Source: Mesotoga prima MesG1.Ag.4.2
Lineage (GTDB): Bacteria; Thermotogota; Thermotogae; Petrotogales; Kosmotogaceae
DNA: 64,000 nt
Reading direction: 5' to 3'
NCBI RefSeq assembly: GCF_000147715.2
Contig: NC_017934.1
Coordinates: 2,604,001-2,668,000, forward strand
This document shows, one piece after another, positions 17,505 to 26,420 of the stretch. The first letter of the stretch is position 1. Every line of letters starts with the position of its first letter. The notes beneath the pieces are model-generated. The model was not told the DNA's origin. It saw only the letters and a program-made list of their open reading frames with translations, and made no database searches. Position numbers and translations under genes: made by a program.

Positions 17505-18895
17505 GAATTGGAGATATGAAATCATCGTTCAACGAGTTCTGGCAAGAATTTAGAAGGGTCAAATCGGGGATGATAGGCCTCGTCTTTCTTGGATTGTTTC
17601 TAATGGTTTTGTTTTTTGAACCTCTGCTTCTCCCTTTTGAAGGAGCAAACCAACGGTGGAAGGACATAACCTACTGGGAGGATAATCCGGCCAGTGCCGC
17701 ACCTCAGTGGACAAACCTATTCTCCTCAAAGAAGAGCGCAGTATCCATAGCTCTTGAGTCAGCAAAAAAGGAAGAGAAAAACGCCGGCCCGATAAGAATT
17801 ATAGAGGAGACCTTCGTATATGACTTCCAGTATGATGTCGCTCCCTCCGACATAATATTCAGAGCCTCTGGTAAGGCGAATCCGACAGCAATCATATCCA
17901 TCGAAAGACCTGATGGAAGAAAGATCGACTTGCTGAGAAAGCCTTTGGAAGTTACTGAAGGAAACGACTTGAGAATCGCGATTGACAAGACCTCATTGAA
18001 TGAAGCGTACAATTTCCTCAAGGGGCTTGACGCTGCAACAGGCCTTTCGAAGCAGACCATGAAAACTACAGACATCATATTCTCCAAAGTAGAGGATTCG
18101 GTTCCATTCAAACCAGAGGCCCTGAAAGGCGAGTATAGAATAATGGTCTCGCTGATTCTCCAGAAGGAAACAGACCTGATCGATTCCACAGAAATGAAAA
18201 TTGCGGGCAGGGTGCATGGAATTCTGGGAACGGACAACTCGAAGAGAGATATCTGGAGTGGAGTAATAGCCGGAGTGAAGTGGGCTATGCTTATCGGGCT
18301 CCTTACGGCTCTTATTTCAGTATCCATTGGTGTTATCTACGGCGTAATGAGCGCTTATCTAGGAGGCTGGAAGGATTCTTTAATGCAACGTATATTCGAG
18401 ATATTCATAAGCGTTCCCATGCTTCCCGTACTCATTGTAATGAGCGCTGTCTTTAAGCCAAATATTTGGATGATTATCGCGATCATGTGCATCTTCTACT
18501 GGGTAGGACCGGTGAAGACCGTCAGGAGCATGGGACTCCAGATCAAGGAAGAGACTTATATTGAGGCCTCCAGGGCTCTTGGAGCCTCCAATACGAGAAT
18601 AATCTTCAAACATATGGTTCCTCTGCTTATCCCCTACGCCTTCGCTTCAATGGCCCTCAACGTACCGGGAGCTATCGTGGTCGAGGCAACACTCAGCCTG
18701 CTCGGGTTGGGCGACCCCAATATCGTGACGTGGGGTCAGATCCTTCAAGATGCCCATAATGGAGGCGCGATGTTGAGCGGAATGTGGTGGTGGGTAGTAC
18801 CGCCGGGACTGGCGATAGCCTTCATGGGGATGACATTCGCATTTGTCGGGTTCGCAATGGACAAGATACTTAACCCGAAACTGAAGACGAGGTAA
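17501..18895 (+). CDS. Peptide ABC transporter permease, DppC/OppC type, with large extracytoplasmic insert
   Basis: A 464-residue permease, where about 280-300 is usual. The family core is at residues 240-460, with HGILGTDNSKRD and the EAA loop EASRALGASNTRIIFKH. Between the first helix and the core lies an insert of about 200 residues. It is rich in beta-type sequence, carries no extra helix and probably folds outside the membrane. The gene overlaps the previous one by ATGA. The insert may dock the enlarged binding protein of this operon. Confidence 0.87.
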   Translation: MRIGDMKSSFNEFWQEFRRVKSGMIGLVFLGLFLMVLFFEPLLLPFEGANQRWKDITYWEDNPASAAPQWTNLFSSKKSAVSIALESAKKEEKNAGPIRIIEETFVYDFQYDVAPSDIIFRASGKANPTAIISIERPDGRKIDLLRKPLEVTEGNDLRIAIDKTSLNEAYNFLKGLDAATGLSKQTMKTTDIIFSKVEDSVPFKPEALKGEYRIMVSLILQKETDLIDSTEMKIAGRVHGILGTDNSKRDIWSGVIAGVKWAMLIGLLTALISVSIGVIYGVMSAYLGGWKDSLMQRIFEIFISVPMLPVLIVMSAVFKPNIWMIIAIMCIFYWVGPVKTVRSMGLQIKEETYIEASRALGASNTRIIFKHMVPLLIPYAFASMALNVPGAIVVEATLSLLGLGDPNIVTWGQILQDAHNGGAMLSGMWWWVVPPGLAIAFMGMTFAFVGFAMDKILNPKLKTR

Positions 18896-18900
18896 TGAAT

Positions 18901-19872
18901 ATGGATAACATATTGACTGTAGAAAACCTCAAGCTTTACTACTACACGAGCAAAGGTGTCGTGAAGGCAGTTGACGACATCTCCTTCACACTGAAGAAGG
19001 GGGAAACTCTTGGCCTCGTTGGAGAGTCTGGCTGCGGAAAGACAACTACAGGCTTCGCCCTTCTCAAGATGCCCACTCCCCCGGGTAAGATTGTCGGAGG
19101 AAGAATAGAGGTAGACGGTATCGACATTACTCCCCTGCGTGAGAATGAAATGAGAAGGAATATACGCTGGGAGAAGATTTCCATGGTATTCCAGGGCGCA
19201 ATGAATACCCTCACTCCCGTTTACACAATAGGCAAACAGATGATGGAGACTTTACAGGAACACAGAGAGATGGAGAGAGACGAGGCGAGAAAGAGAATAG
19301 AGAAGTATCTCAACCTCGTTGGACTCTCAGGCGATATAGTGAAGAGATATCCCCATGAACTCTCGGGAGGAATGAAACAGAGAATCGCCATCGCTACCGC
19401 CCTCTTTCTGGAACCCAAGGTGATAATCTGTGATGAACCCACGACCGCTCTGGATGTTATTGTACAGGCCCAGATAATAAACCTTCTAAAAGACTTAAAG
19501 GAAAAACTCGACCTTTCATTCATCTTCATAACTCACGACCTTGCAACAGAGGCAGAGGTTTCAGACAGGATAGCGGTGATGTATGCAGGAAAGATAGTGG
19601 AGATAGGAACAAATCAACAGATATACGGAGAACAGGGTCCCTGTCATCCATATACGAAAAACTTGCTCGCCGCCACTCCAAGACTACATGAAAGGGTGAG
19701 TGAACTCTCGTTCATCCCGGGTGCTCCTCCGGACTTGCTAGAGCCTCCTTCTGGCTGTAGATTCCATCCCAGATGTTCCCTGGCCATGGATAAGTGCAAA
19801 GAAGAAGAACCACCCCTAATAGAGATAGAAGATGAACACATGGTGGCCTGCTGGAGGTGTGAGAAGAGATGA
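18901..19872 (+). CDS. Peptide ABC transporter ATPase, DppD/OppD type
   Basis: A cytoplasmic ATPase that powers peptide import. It shows Walker [10 protein letters not shown], signature LSGGMKQR, Walker [12 protein letters not shown] and the H-loop THD. The C-terminal oligopeptide-transporter extension has [15 protein letters not shown]. The ATG at 18901 lies 8 bases after GAGG. An ATG at 18895 overlapping the previous stop is also possible. It works as a heterodimer with the next gene. Confidence 0.92.
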   Translation: MDNILTVENLKLYYYTSKGVVKAVDDISFTLKKGETLGLVGESGCGKTTTGFALLKMPTPPGKIVGGRIEVDGIDITPLRENEMRRNIRWEKISMVFQGAMNTLTPVYTIGKQMMETLQEHREMERDEARKRIEKYLNLVGLSGDIVKRYPHELSGGMKQRIAIATALFLEPKVIICDEPTTALDVIVQAQIINLLKDLKEKLDLSFIFITHDLATEAEVSDRIAVMYAGKIVEIGTNQQIYGEQGPCHPYTKNLLAATPRLHERVSELSFIPGAPPDLLEPPSGCRFHPRCSLAMDKCKEEEPPLIEIEDEHMVACWRCEKR

Positions 19873-20879
19873 ACGAAAACATAATTGAAGTCAAAGACCT
19901 TCAGAAATGGTTCCCCATAAGAAGAAACATATCCCAGTTCTTCAAGGGAGAACACAATTACGTCAAGGCAGTTGACGGAGTATCCTTCTCGATAAAGAGG
20001 GGCGAGATATTCGGTCTTGTAGGAGAGTCGGGATGTGGAAAGACCACGACGGGAAAACTAATCATGAAACTCCTCGAACCTACAGGCGGGACCATGTTTC
20101 TAAACGGAAAGGATGTAACTCATATAGAGAAAGATGAACTGAAGATATACAGAAGGAATGTACAGATGATCTTTCAGGATCCATACGCTTCAATGAACCC
20201 GCGATTCAAGATAAGGGATGTCATGGAGGAGCCTTTAATAATACACAAACTCGGAGAAGACAGGGATGAGAGAATGAAGATGATCGAGAAGGCTTTAAGG
20301 GAAGTCAAGCTCAATCCTCCAGATGAATTCCTTGTGAGGTATCCCCATATGTTATCCGGGGGTCAGAGACAGAGGGCAGCTACCGCGAGGACTCTTCTTC
20401 TAAACCCCGAGCTTCTCGTTGCGGATGAACCGGTATCCATGATTGACCTTTCCACCAGGGCCGAGATACTCCACATGATGAAGGAAGTGCAGAGAGACCT
20501 TGGTCTTACCTATCTCTACATAACACACGATCTTTCCACTGCGAGATACTTCACCGACAGGATAGCCGTGATGTACCTTGGAAAGATAATAGAGATAGGA
20601 GATCCAGATGATGTCATAGACAATCCCGTTCATCCATACACAAGGGCCCTCATCGCTGCCGTATGCGAACCGGTAGCGGGAAAGGTAAACAAACCAAAGA
20701 TTGTACCGATAAAGGGAGAGATTCCCTCTGCCGCCAATATTCCAAAGGGCTGCAGATTCCATCCCAGATGTCCTTATGCAAAAGAAGAATGCTGGGAGAA
20801 GGAAGAACCTCAGCTTCAGGAGATTGAAGATGGTCACTTCCACGCCTGCAGAAGATGGAAGGAAGTAGGGGTTTCTTGA
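19869..20879 (+). CDS. Peptide ABC transporter ATPase, DppF/OppF type
   Basis: A 336-residue ATPase overlapping its partner by ATGA. It has Walker [10 protein letters not shown], signature LSGGQRQR and the C-terminal [14 protein letters not shown]. The Walker B Asp-Glu is kept, in LLVADEPVSMID. It ends the five-gene operon. A repeat mosaic and then a group II intron follow. Confidence 0.92.
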   Translation: MNENIIEVKDLQKWFPIRRNISQFFKGEHNYVKAVDGVSFSIKRGEIFGLVGESGCGKTTTGKLIMKLLEPTGGTMFLNGKDVTHIEKDELKIYRRNVQMIFQDPYASMNPRFKIRDVMEEPLIIHKLGEDRDERMKMIEKALREVKLNPPDEFLVRYPHMLSGGQRQRAATARTLLLNPELLVADEPVSMIDLSTRAEILHMMKEVQRDLGLTYLYITHDLSTARYFTDRIAVMYLGKIIEIGDPDDVIDNPVHPYTRALIAAVCEPVAGKVNKPKIVPIKGEIPSAANIPKGCRFHPRCPYAKEECWEKEEPQLQEIEDGHFHACRRWKEVGVS

Positions 20880-21139
20880 AGCGTGGTCGGGGGTAGGAAA
20901 AGCAAAGGATCAGTTCCAAGTTGCAAGTTGTCAGTTGCAAGAGCAAAGGGAAATCGTGATTAGGGATTGGCGGTTGGAAGATCAAGACAAACCGGTTCTC
21001 CGTTGTACGGTTTACCGTTCGTCGAGAAGAGCTATGAAGCAATAGCATCAAGATTCCGACCAGGAGCTTTGTCGGAATGACGGAATCTGGCCCTTTCGGA
21101 AAACCATCTGCTGTCATCCCGAACTTGTTTCGGGATCTG
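20880..21139. repeat. Intergenic repeat mosaic, block 2 (left part)
   Basis: This shares with block 1 a phrase around GGATCAGTTCCAAGTTGC (20909) and a run near GGTTCTCCGTT (20995). It also contains the palindromic word TTCCGACCAGGAGCTTTGTC (21052), whose near copy is at 56093. It ends with the perfect hairpin ATCCCGAA/TTCGGGAT (21116-21136), 3 bases before the intron. Confidence 0.7.
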
Positions 21140-23075
21140 GTGCGCCCGGCATGATACACAACTATAGGGTGAAAGACCCGAATGCGGGGAGTCAAAGAAG
21201 CATTAGCCAGAGGCAAGGGTGTCACTGGTAACGGTGAATCTGAAGGAAGCCCGAGGCAAAGTCCGGAACTGAACGAAAGTGAACCAGGGATGGCCGTTAC
21301 AGTAGGGTAACCCTGCCAGATAAGGGAAAGCCCTGACTCCAGCTGTAAAGGTTTGGATGGCAGGATTCGGATGAAAGTGGTGTATCTTACCCGGGGAAGT
21401 CCTCATGAGTCCGAAAGGGGTAACCGTTAGCAAGGAGGTGATCCAAGTTAACGGAAAGCTCAGGAGGATGGCAGATGAACCCGTAGTAGTGAAGAACCTC
21501 TCCGAAAGGGGAAGGGACCTTGGCTAAAAGCCAAGGGGGTGATGGGGAAGTCGAAAGGCTCCATCACTTGCGAAGGGGGGAAGGATCGAAGAAATGTGAT
21601 CGGAAGACAGTGAAGAGATTCAGGTTAGACAGTTAAAGACAAGGTACATATTCCCGAAAGGGTAGAGAAGCCAGTCATTAGTTGTCGCAATAACATCTGA
21701 GACTACAACCGTTGGAAGAGAGCATACAGGAGAAAGAGATGAAGTATTACAGTCTAATCGACAAAGTCTATTTGGAGAAGAACCTTTTAGAAGCCTATGG
21801 CAGGGTAAAATCCAACAGAGGAGCCCCTGGGATAGACGGAGTAAGCGTAGAAACATTTGGAGAGAAACTTCTCGAAGAAATCGAGAGACTATCCGGAGAA
21901 ATCAAGAGAGGCGAATACAAACCCATGTCACTCAGGGGGGTAGAGATCCCGAAAGCCGACGGTAAAACGAGGCAATTGAGAATACCTGCCGTAAGGGACA
22001 GGGTTGTACAGCAATCTCTTAAGGAGGTACTCGAACCGATATTCGAGGAAGGATTCCATCCCTCCAGTTACGGTTACAGAAAGGGAAGAAATGCCTGGCA
22101 GGCAGTGGAGAAGGCGAAAGCCTTTGCATCCAAATACGGACTGTGTAATGTAGTGGAACTTGACCTCAGTGAATGTTTCGACACTCTGGATCATGAGAAG
22201 ATAATAGACTCCGTAGCCGAGAGAGTGAGTGATGGAAAGATACTCAAACTCATACGGGCAATACTGAAGAGCGGAGTAATGGAAGATGGAGTCTGGAAGG
22301 AAACAGAGACTGGCAGTCCACAGGGAGGAGTAATAAGCCCGCTGCTGGCTAACATCTATCTGAACGAATTCGATCAGAAGATGAAAGCCAGAGGAATAAG
22401 GATAGTCAGATACGCAGACGACATACTGATCTTCTCGAAAACCCAGGAAGAAGCCCGAGAGTTTCTGGCAATCGCGATAAACATACTGGAGATTGACATG
22501 AAGCTCAAAGTCAACAGGAACAAGACGAGAATCACAACACTTGAAGATGGATTTCACTTTCTTGGCTTTGAAATAAAAGGCGAGAGAGTGGGGATAGAGA
22601 AATCCAGATTGAAGAGATTCAAGGAAAAGGTCAGGAAACTTACAAGAAGGAATCAGAGCAGGCCGGTAAAGGAGATAGTGAAACAGCTCAATCCACTGTT
22701 GAGGGGATTCGCCAGCTATTTCAGGATAGTGGATTTCCAATCCATCTTGAGGGGACTTCTGAGCTGGATAAGGAGAAGGCTAAGAGCCATCATACTACAC
22801 CAGTGGAAGACAACTAAGAAACTGAACAGAGTTCTCAGAAGGAACGGATGGAAAGAGAAAGTCAACATGAGAATGAACAAATGGCGATCTTCTCACTCAA
22901 AAGCAGCCAATTACGCCATCCCCAACAGGTTCTTTGAAGAGATGAACCTAGTCGATATGACAAAATACCATCATCCCCTGTCGAAATTTCCGATACTTGA
23001 TCCATGAGCCGTGTACGCGGCCCGTACGCACGGTTCTGTGAGAGGACGAGGGGCTCCGCCCCTCTCCTACTCGAT
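21140..23075 (+). mobile_element. Group IIC intron
   Basis: The 5' end GTGCGCCCGGCATG and the segments AACTATAGGGTGAAAGACCC, GCAAGGGTGTC, AATCTGAAGGAAGC and TTACCCGGGGAAGTC resemble the known Oceanobacillus iheyensis group IIC intron. The domain V hairpin is at 23006-23038. Domain VI follows, and the 3' end is CTACTCGAT at 23075. The 1936-nt element carries one maturase gene without an endonuclease domain, as is normal for the class. It sits 3 bases after a palindromic hairpin, the kind of target class C introns use. Confidence 0.88.
21739..23007 (+). CDS. Group II intron reverse transcriptase/maturase
   Basis: A 422-residue protein that helps the intron splice and copies it into new sites. 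It has RT blocks with SSYGYRKGRNAWQAV, TETGSPQGGVISPLLANIYL and the catalytic YADD. A maturase X domain follows, with NPLLRGFASYFR and RLRAIILHQWK. No HNH endonuclease is present, which fits a class C element. The ATG at 21739 follows AGGAG; a TTG at 21712 is an alternative. The stop codon overlaps domain V. The frame is intact, so the intron may be active. Confidence 0.93.
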   Translation: MKYYSLIDKVYLEKNLLEAYGRVKSNRGAPGIDGVSVETFGEKLLEEIERLSGEIKRGEYKPMSLRGVEIPKADGKTRQLRIPAVRDRVVQQSLKEVLEPIFEEGFHPSSYGYRKGRNAWQAVEKAKAFASKYGLCNVVELDLSECFDTLDHEKIIDSVAERVSDGKILKLIRAILKSGVMEDGVWKETETGSPQGGVISPLLANIYLNEFDQKMKARGIRIVRYADDILIFSKTQEEAREFLAIAINILEIDMKLKVNRNKTRITTLEDGFHFLGFEIKGERVGIEKSRLKRFKEKVRKLTRRNQSRPVKEIVKQLNPLLRGFASYFRIVDFQSILRGLLSWIRRRLRAIILHQWKTTKKLNRVLRRNGWKEKVNMRMNKWRSSHSKAANYAIPNRFFEEMNLVDMTKYHHPLSKFPILDP

Positions 23076-23668
23076 GTGCTTTCCGTGGTTGGGGATAGCG
23101 GATTGGGGGTTGGATAGAGCAAAGGGACTGGTTGGCCGTTGAATGGTTCTCCGTTCACCGAATAAAAAACCTGTTCTTCGTTATCGGTCGAAGTGAAAAA
23201 ACGAGAGATTCTGAATCAAGTTCAGAATGACGAATTCTTTCGCTCAGCGACCAGCGGGTTTTTTCTCTTAAGCGCACAGCGGCTCTTCTCCCGCGAACCG
23301 GAACTGGCACGAAGTGCGACGGTCCTGATGTTCTGCATCAGTTGTGTTTTTCGGTTGTTCTTGCCACTGCTTGCATTGACTGGCCTCAGCTTGAAGCTGA
23401 AACTGGCACCACGAAGTGGTACTGGCAAAGGCGAAGCCTTCACTGGCGGCGATGATTCTCGCCTTTTGACTGGCTCCTGAATGCTTCCCGCTGAAAGCGG
23501 CCTCACTTCCCCGGATGATACTCCGGGCATCACTTCCTGCGCAGCAGCATCACTTCCGCTGATGCTTTTTGGCGCATCACTTCCCGACGGAGTTGGCATT
23601 GCGTCCGCCTATGTTTTTCGGCGCCTTGCGTCCAATCAAAAAGCATCACTTCCTGCGAAGCAGCCTTC
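23076..23668. repeat. Intergenic repeat mosaic, block 2 (right part), with a mini-hairpin array
   Basis: The first part repeats words of the other blocks, including CTGAATCAAGTTCAGAATGA at 23212 and TTCTTTCGCTCAGCGACCAG at 23233, copied exactly near 33851. Bases 23307-23663 form an array of tiny hairpins, such as GCAC-GAA-GTGC, CCAC-GAA-GTGG, AAGGC-GAA-GCCTT, CCGCT-GAA-AGCGG and CTGC-GAA-GCAG. Recurring words ACTGGC, CATCACTTCC and CATTGCGTCC separate them. An open frame across the array looks like chance. The array runs to within 6 bases of the DeoR stop codon. Confidence 0.75.
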
Positions 23669-24409
23669 TCATATAACTTCAGAGGGCAGGAAGTCTCTGT
23701 CTTCAGTGATGACCCTGTCTATTTCGTCGATTTCGGCCATTTTGAACGGAGCGATTACGTCGAATTTGCTGTTGTCAACAAGAAGAATCTTTGTGCTGGA
23801 ATTGAGCAGCATTTTTCTCTTTATACTGGCGGAAAAGGGGCTCAACTCGAATGTTCCTATTTTCTTTCTTAGCGAGGCGCATGAAAAGAAGAACTTGTTT
23901 GCATAGATTGAACCGACAAGACTCTCCGCCCTGGGGCCGATGAGCGAATCAAATCCGTACTGTAGACTGCCGCCACTAGATTCGACAGAAAACCCCTGAA
24001 CCTTTGAAAGCGCGAGCAGTATGTTGATTCCGTTGGTGATTATGTGCAGCTTCTTGAAAACCCTGGAGAGTTTTAAAGCGAAAACGTAACATGTAGTGCT
24101 TTCATCTATGAAAAGGACATCGTTCTCTTCTACAAACTCGATTGCCTTCTCAGCGATTCTCTCTTTTGCCTCTCTGGCTAACCTCAGCCTTTTCAAGAAA
24201 AAGCTGTTTGGATCTGTTTCCTGATTCACCGCTCTTACGACTCCGTATCCGTTGATAACAAGGCCGGATTTCTGCAGATCTCTCAAGTCTCTTCTCAGTG
24301 TGACGAGAGATACATCCATTAGAGACGCAAGTTCTTGAGTATTGATCGATTCTCTCTCGGAAAGAACGCTAAGTATGTTTTGTCTTCTGTCTTCCTTCTT
24401 CAAAGCCAT
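23669..24409 (-). CDS. DeoR-family transcriptional regulator
   Basis: A 246-residue sugar-phosphate-responsive repressor type. The N-terminal helix-turn-helix lies at residues 18-45 (TQELASLMDVSLVTLRRDL). The C-terminal DeoRC sensor domain has the DESTT and ITNGINI motifs. It starts 24 bases after the last permease gene and is the final gene of the CUT2 sugar operon. It probably controls this operon and the divergent kinase operon. Its effector would be a phosphorylated sugar. Confidence 0.9.
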   Translation of the reverse strand: MALKKEDRRQNILSVLSERESINTQELASLMDVSLVTLRRDLRDLQKSGLVINGYGVVRAVNQETDPNSFFLKRLRLAREAKERIAEKAIEFVEENDVLFIDESTTCYVFALKLSRVFKKLHIITNGINILLALSKVQGFSVESSGGSLQYGFDSLIGPRAESLVGSIYANKFFFSCASLRKKIGTFELSPFSASIKRKMLLNSSTKILLVDNSKFDVIAPFKMAEIDEIDRVITEDRDFLPSEVI

Positions 24410-24433
24410 GTGCTCAACTCCAGCATATCTGTC

Positions 24434-25426
24434 TTATCTGACTCTCCTCCTGGTTAATCTTAGAGCTTCTACACCTAGGAGGAGTGCACCCCAAAGCGCA
24501 AGTGTGAGAAACTGACTTATCCCAAGAAGATTCAAACCGCTTGAGATAACCTGCAGCAAAATTAACCCAAGGAAAACACCGGACACCTTCCCGAAGCCAC
24601 CATTTGGATTGATCCCACCTAGAACTGAAACCAGTACGGTAACCAGAAGATACGAAGAACCATAACCGGCCTTTGCGGAATTGAATCTCGCAATCATTAT
24701 CAAAGAGGCTATACCGGCCAGAAGGCCCGAAATCATATAAACGAGAATGGTTACCTTGTTGGTATTTATTCCAGAGAAACCGGTAGCTTTGATGTTGGAT
24801 CCGATCATGTAGGTCGACAAACCCAACCGCGTCTTGTTTAGAATTATCGCGACACCCACCGCGACGGCTACTAGAATGAACATCGGTACCGGTACTCCCA
24901 GGAAGGTTCCATTGCCAATCACAAGTAATTCCCTCGGTAGGCCTGAAATGACATACCCTCTGGTTATAACCAGGCTTATTCCTTCGAGAAAGGTCATAGT
25001 ACCGAGCGTCGCGAGTATCGGAGATACGCCGATGTATGCGATTATCATTCCATTTACGAGTCCCACTAGGAGTGAAATCGACAACCCCGCGAGTACGGCC
25101 AGAAAGATCGTCCAGCCCAGTCCGGCCCCTCCCGGACCAGATGCTAAATCACCGGTCAAAATCATCGCCATGATTATCCCAGAGAGATTTGCCGAGCTTA
25201 TTATTGAAAGGTTAATCCCACCCGTAAGCATTGTTATCATCATCGCGAAAGCAAGGACTCCGAGCTCGGGAAGCTGGAAGGCCATCGATTGGAGATTGCT
25301 GGGCCTTAGAAATTTCCCAGGAAGAGCGAGCGAGAACAATAGTACCAGGATGACCAAGATCGCTCCAAGCGAGAGAATCTCGGAGTGCTTTGATACTCTT
25401 CCCCTGCCTGTGTCAGTCTTCAACAT
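24434..25426 (-). CDS. CUT2 sugar ABC transporter permease (RbsC-like), first copy
   Basis: A 330-residue inner-membrane permease of the ribose/branched-chain type with about ten helices. It has MLTGGINLSI near the N-terminus and the cytoplasmic loop around GSNIKATGFSGIN, the CUT2 version of the EAA loop. It overlaps the neighbouring permease gene by 14 bases. Two different permeases in one operon suggest a heterodimeric channel, as in rhamnose and autoinducer-2 systems. Confidence 0.9.
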   Translation of the reverse strand: MLKTDTGRGRVSKHSEILSLGAILVILVLLFSLALPGKFLRPSNLQSMAFQLPELGVLAFAMMITMLTGGINLSIISSANLSGIIMAMILTGDLASGPGGAGLGWTIFLAVLAGLSISLLVGLVNGMIIAYIGVSPILATLGTMTFLEGISLVITRGYVISGLPRELLVIGNGTFLGVPVPMFILVAVAVGVAIILNKTRLGLSTYMIGSNIKATGFSGINTNKVTILVYMISGLLAGIASLIMIARFNSAKAGYGSSYLLVTVLVSVLGGINPNGGFGKVSGVFLGLILLQVISSGLNLLGISQFLTLALWGALLLGVEALRLTRRRVR

Positions 25427-26420
25427 TGATTATCGCTCCTTTTCTCTCGCGGACTTTTCTCTGATAGGCCGTTATACTCACGCTGATGACTATGATCGCT
25501 CCCACAAAAACCTTATGCCAGTAAGAGGAAATCCCAAGCAAAGTAAGGCCATTTTGTACGATGACAATCAAACCAAAGCCAAGAACAGTCCCTAGAATGC
25601 TGCCCGTACCTCCGGCAAGGCTGGCCCCTCCAAGAACAACAGCCGCCAGAACTTCCAGTTCCCTGCCCATCAAGGCATTGGGGGCGACAGTCAACATCAT
25701 GTTCGCCTGAACGGTTGAGGCTATGCCTGCCAGAAAGCCCATGTAGCAATAGACAAATAGCTGCGTCTTGAGAACGCTTATTCCCACACGTCTTGCGGCT
25801 TCCTGATTTCCGCCCACTGCGTAGATATTTCTGCCCAGAGCAGTGTACTTTAGTATCAGCCAAGTAAGAATGAAGGAAAGAACAAGAACTAGAATCGGTA
25901 TAGTAATTCCCGGGCTGTCTCCAAATCTAACGAGATTCCTCTCCATAAACCACAGTGGAAAGCCGTAAATCCATGTACCACCACTGATGAATATGAGAAG
26001 ACCATAGAACAAGTTCATGGTTGCGATCGTCACGATTATTGGCGGAGTTTTGAGGAAATAAATCAGTAAAGCGTTGACCAAACCCAGAGCAATTCCGACA
26101 ACCCCTCCTATAGCAAAGGCAAGGAACATATTCCCGCCCCAATTGATAACGATAGTAGCCATGATATACTGAGCAACGGTAGCAATTGCCGTAAATGATA
26201 TATCTATTCCTCCTGAAATCAAAACAACCAGCACGCCTGCGGCCATTATCGCAAGAAAGGAGTTGCTCTCAACCATCCCGTAGAGATTGGTGGAAGTAAG
26301 AAAACTTGGCTTCAAAATGGTGAAGAAGAGTGAGACGACTATTATTACAAGCAAGAGATAGAACTCACTCTTGCCGAATAATTTTCTCAATACTGAATTA
26401 CTGTCCGTTAATCTTCTCAT
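25413..26420 (-). CDS. CUT2 sugar ABC transporter permease (RbsC-like), second copy
   Basis: A 335-residue permease, paralogous to the neighbour. It shows LISGGIDISFTA and the coupling loop around GGNQEAARRVGIS. The ATG at 26420 is preferred. It lies inside the end of the ATPase gene, 10 bases after GGAG. A GTG-type start 42 bases further upstream adds a non-conserved basic tail. Together with the other permease it would form the membrane channel. Confidence 0.88.
   Translation of the reverse strand: MRRLTDSNSVLRKLFGKSEFYLLLVIIVVSLFFTILKPSFLTSTNLYGMVESNSFLAIMAAGVLVVLISGGIDISFTAIATVAQYIMATIVINWGGNMFLAFAIGGVVGIALGLVNALLIYFLKTPPIIVTIATMNLFYGLLIFISGGTWIYGFPLWFMERNLVRFGDSPGITIPILVLVLSFILTWLILKYTALGRNIYAVGGNQEAARRVGISVLKTQLFVYCYMGFLAGIASTVQANMMLTVAPNALMGRELEVLAAVVLGGASLAGGTGSILGTVLGFGLIVIVQNGLTLLGISSYWHKVFVGAIIVISVSITAYQRKVRERKGAIINVED

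Noticed and set aside
21399-21420. Hammerhead-ribozyme-like core (CCTCATGAGTCCGAAAGG) in the intron
   Set aside because: The conserved CUGAUGA is not met (CTCATGA) and the segment has its own place in the group IIC intron structure.
21739-23007. The maturase as the reverse transcriptase of a diversity-generating system for the SUMF1 genes
   Set aside because: It lies within a complete group IIC ribozyme and has a maturase X domain. DGR enzymes lack that domain and sit beside a template repeat.
23307-23663. CRISPR array
   Set aside because: The repeated words are only 6-11 bases, spacing is irregular, the variable parts are themselves palindromes, and no cas gene is in the window.
23481-23906. 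Open reading frame across the mini-hairpin array
   Set aside because: It runs antiparallel to the DeoR gene for half its length. It has no ribosome site, and the array part encodes low-complexity residues that follow the hairpins.
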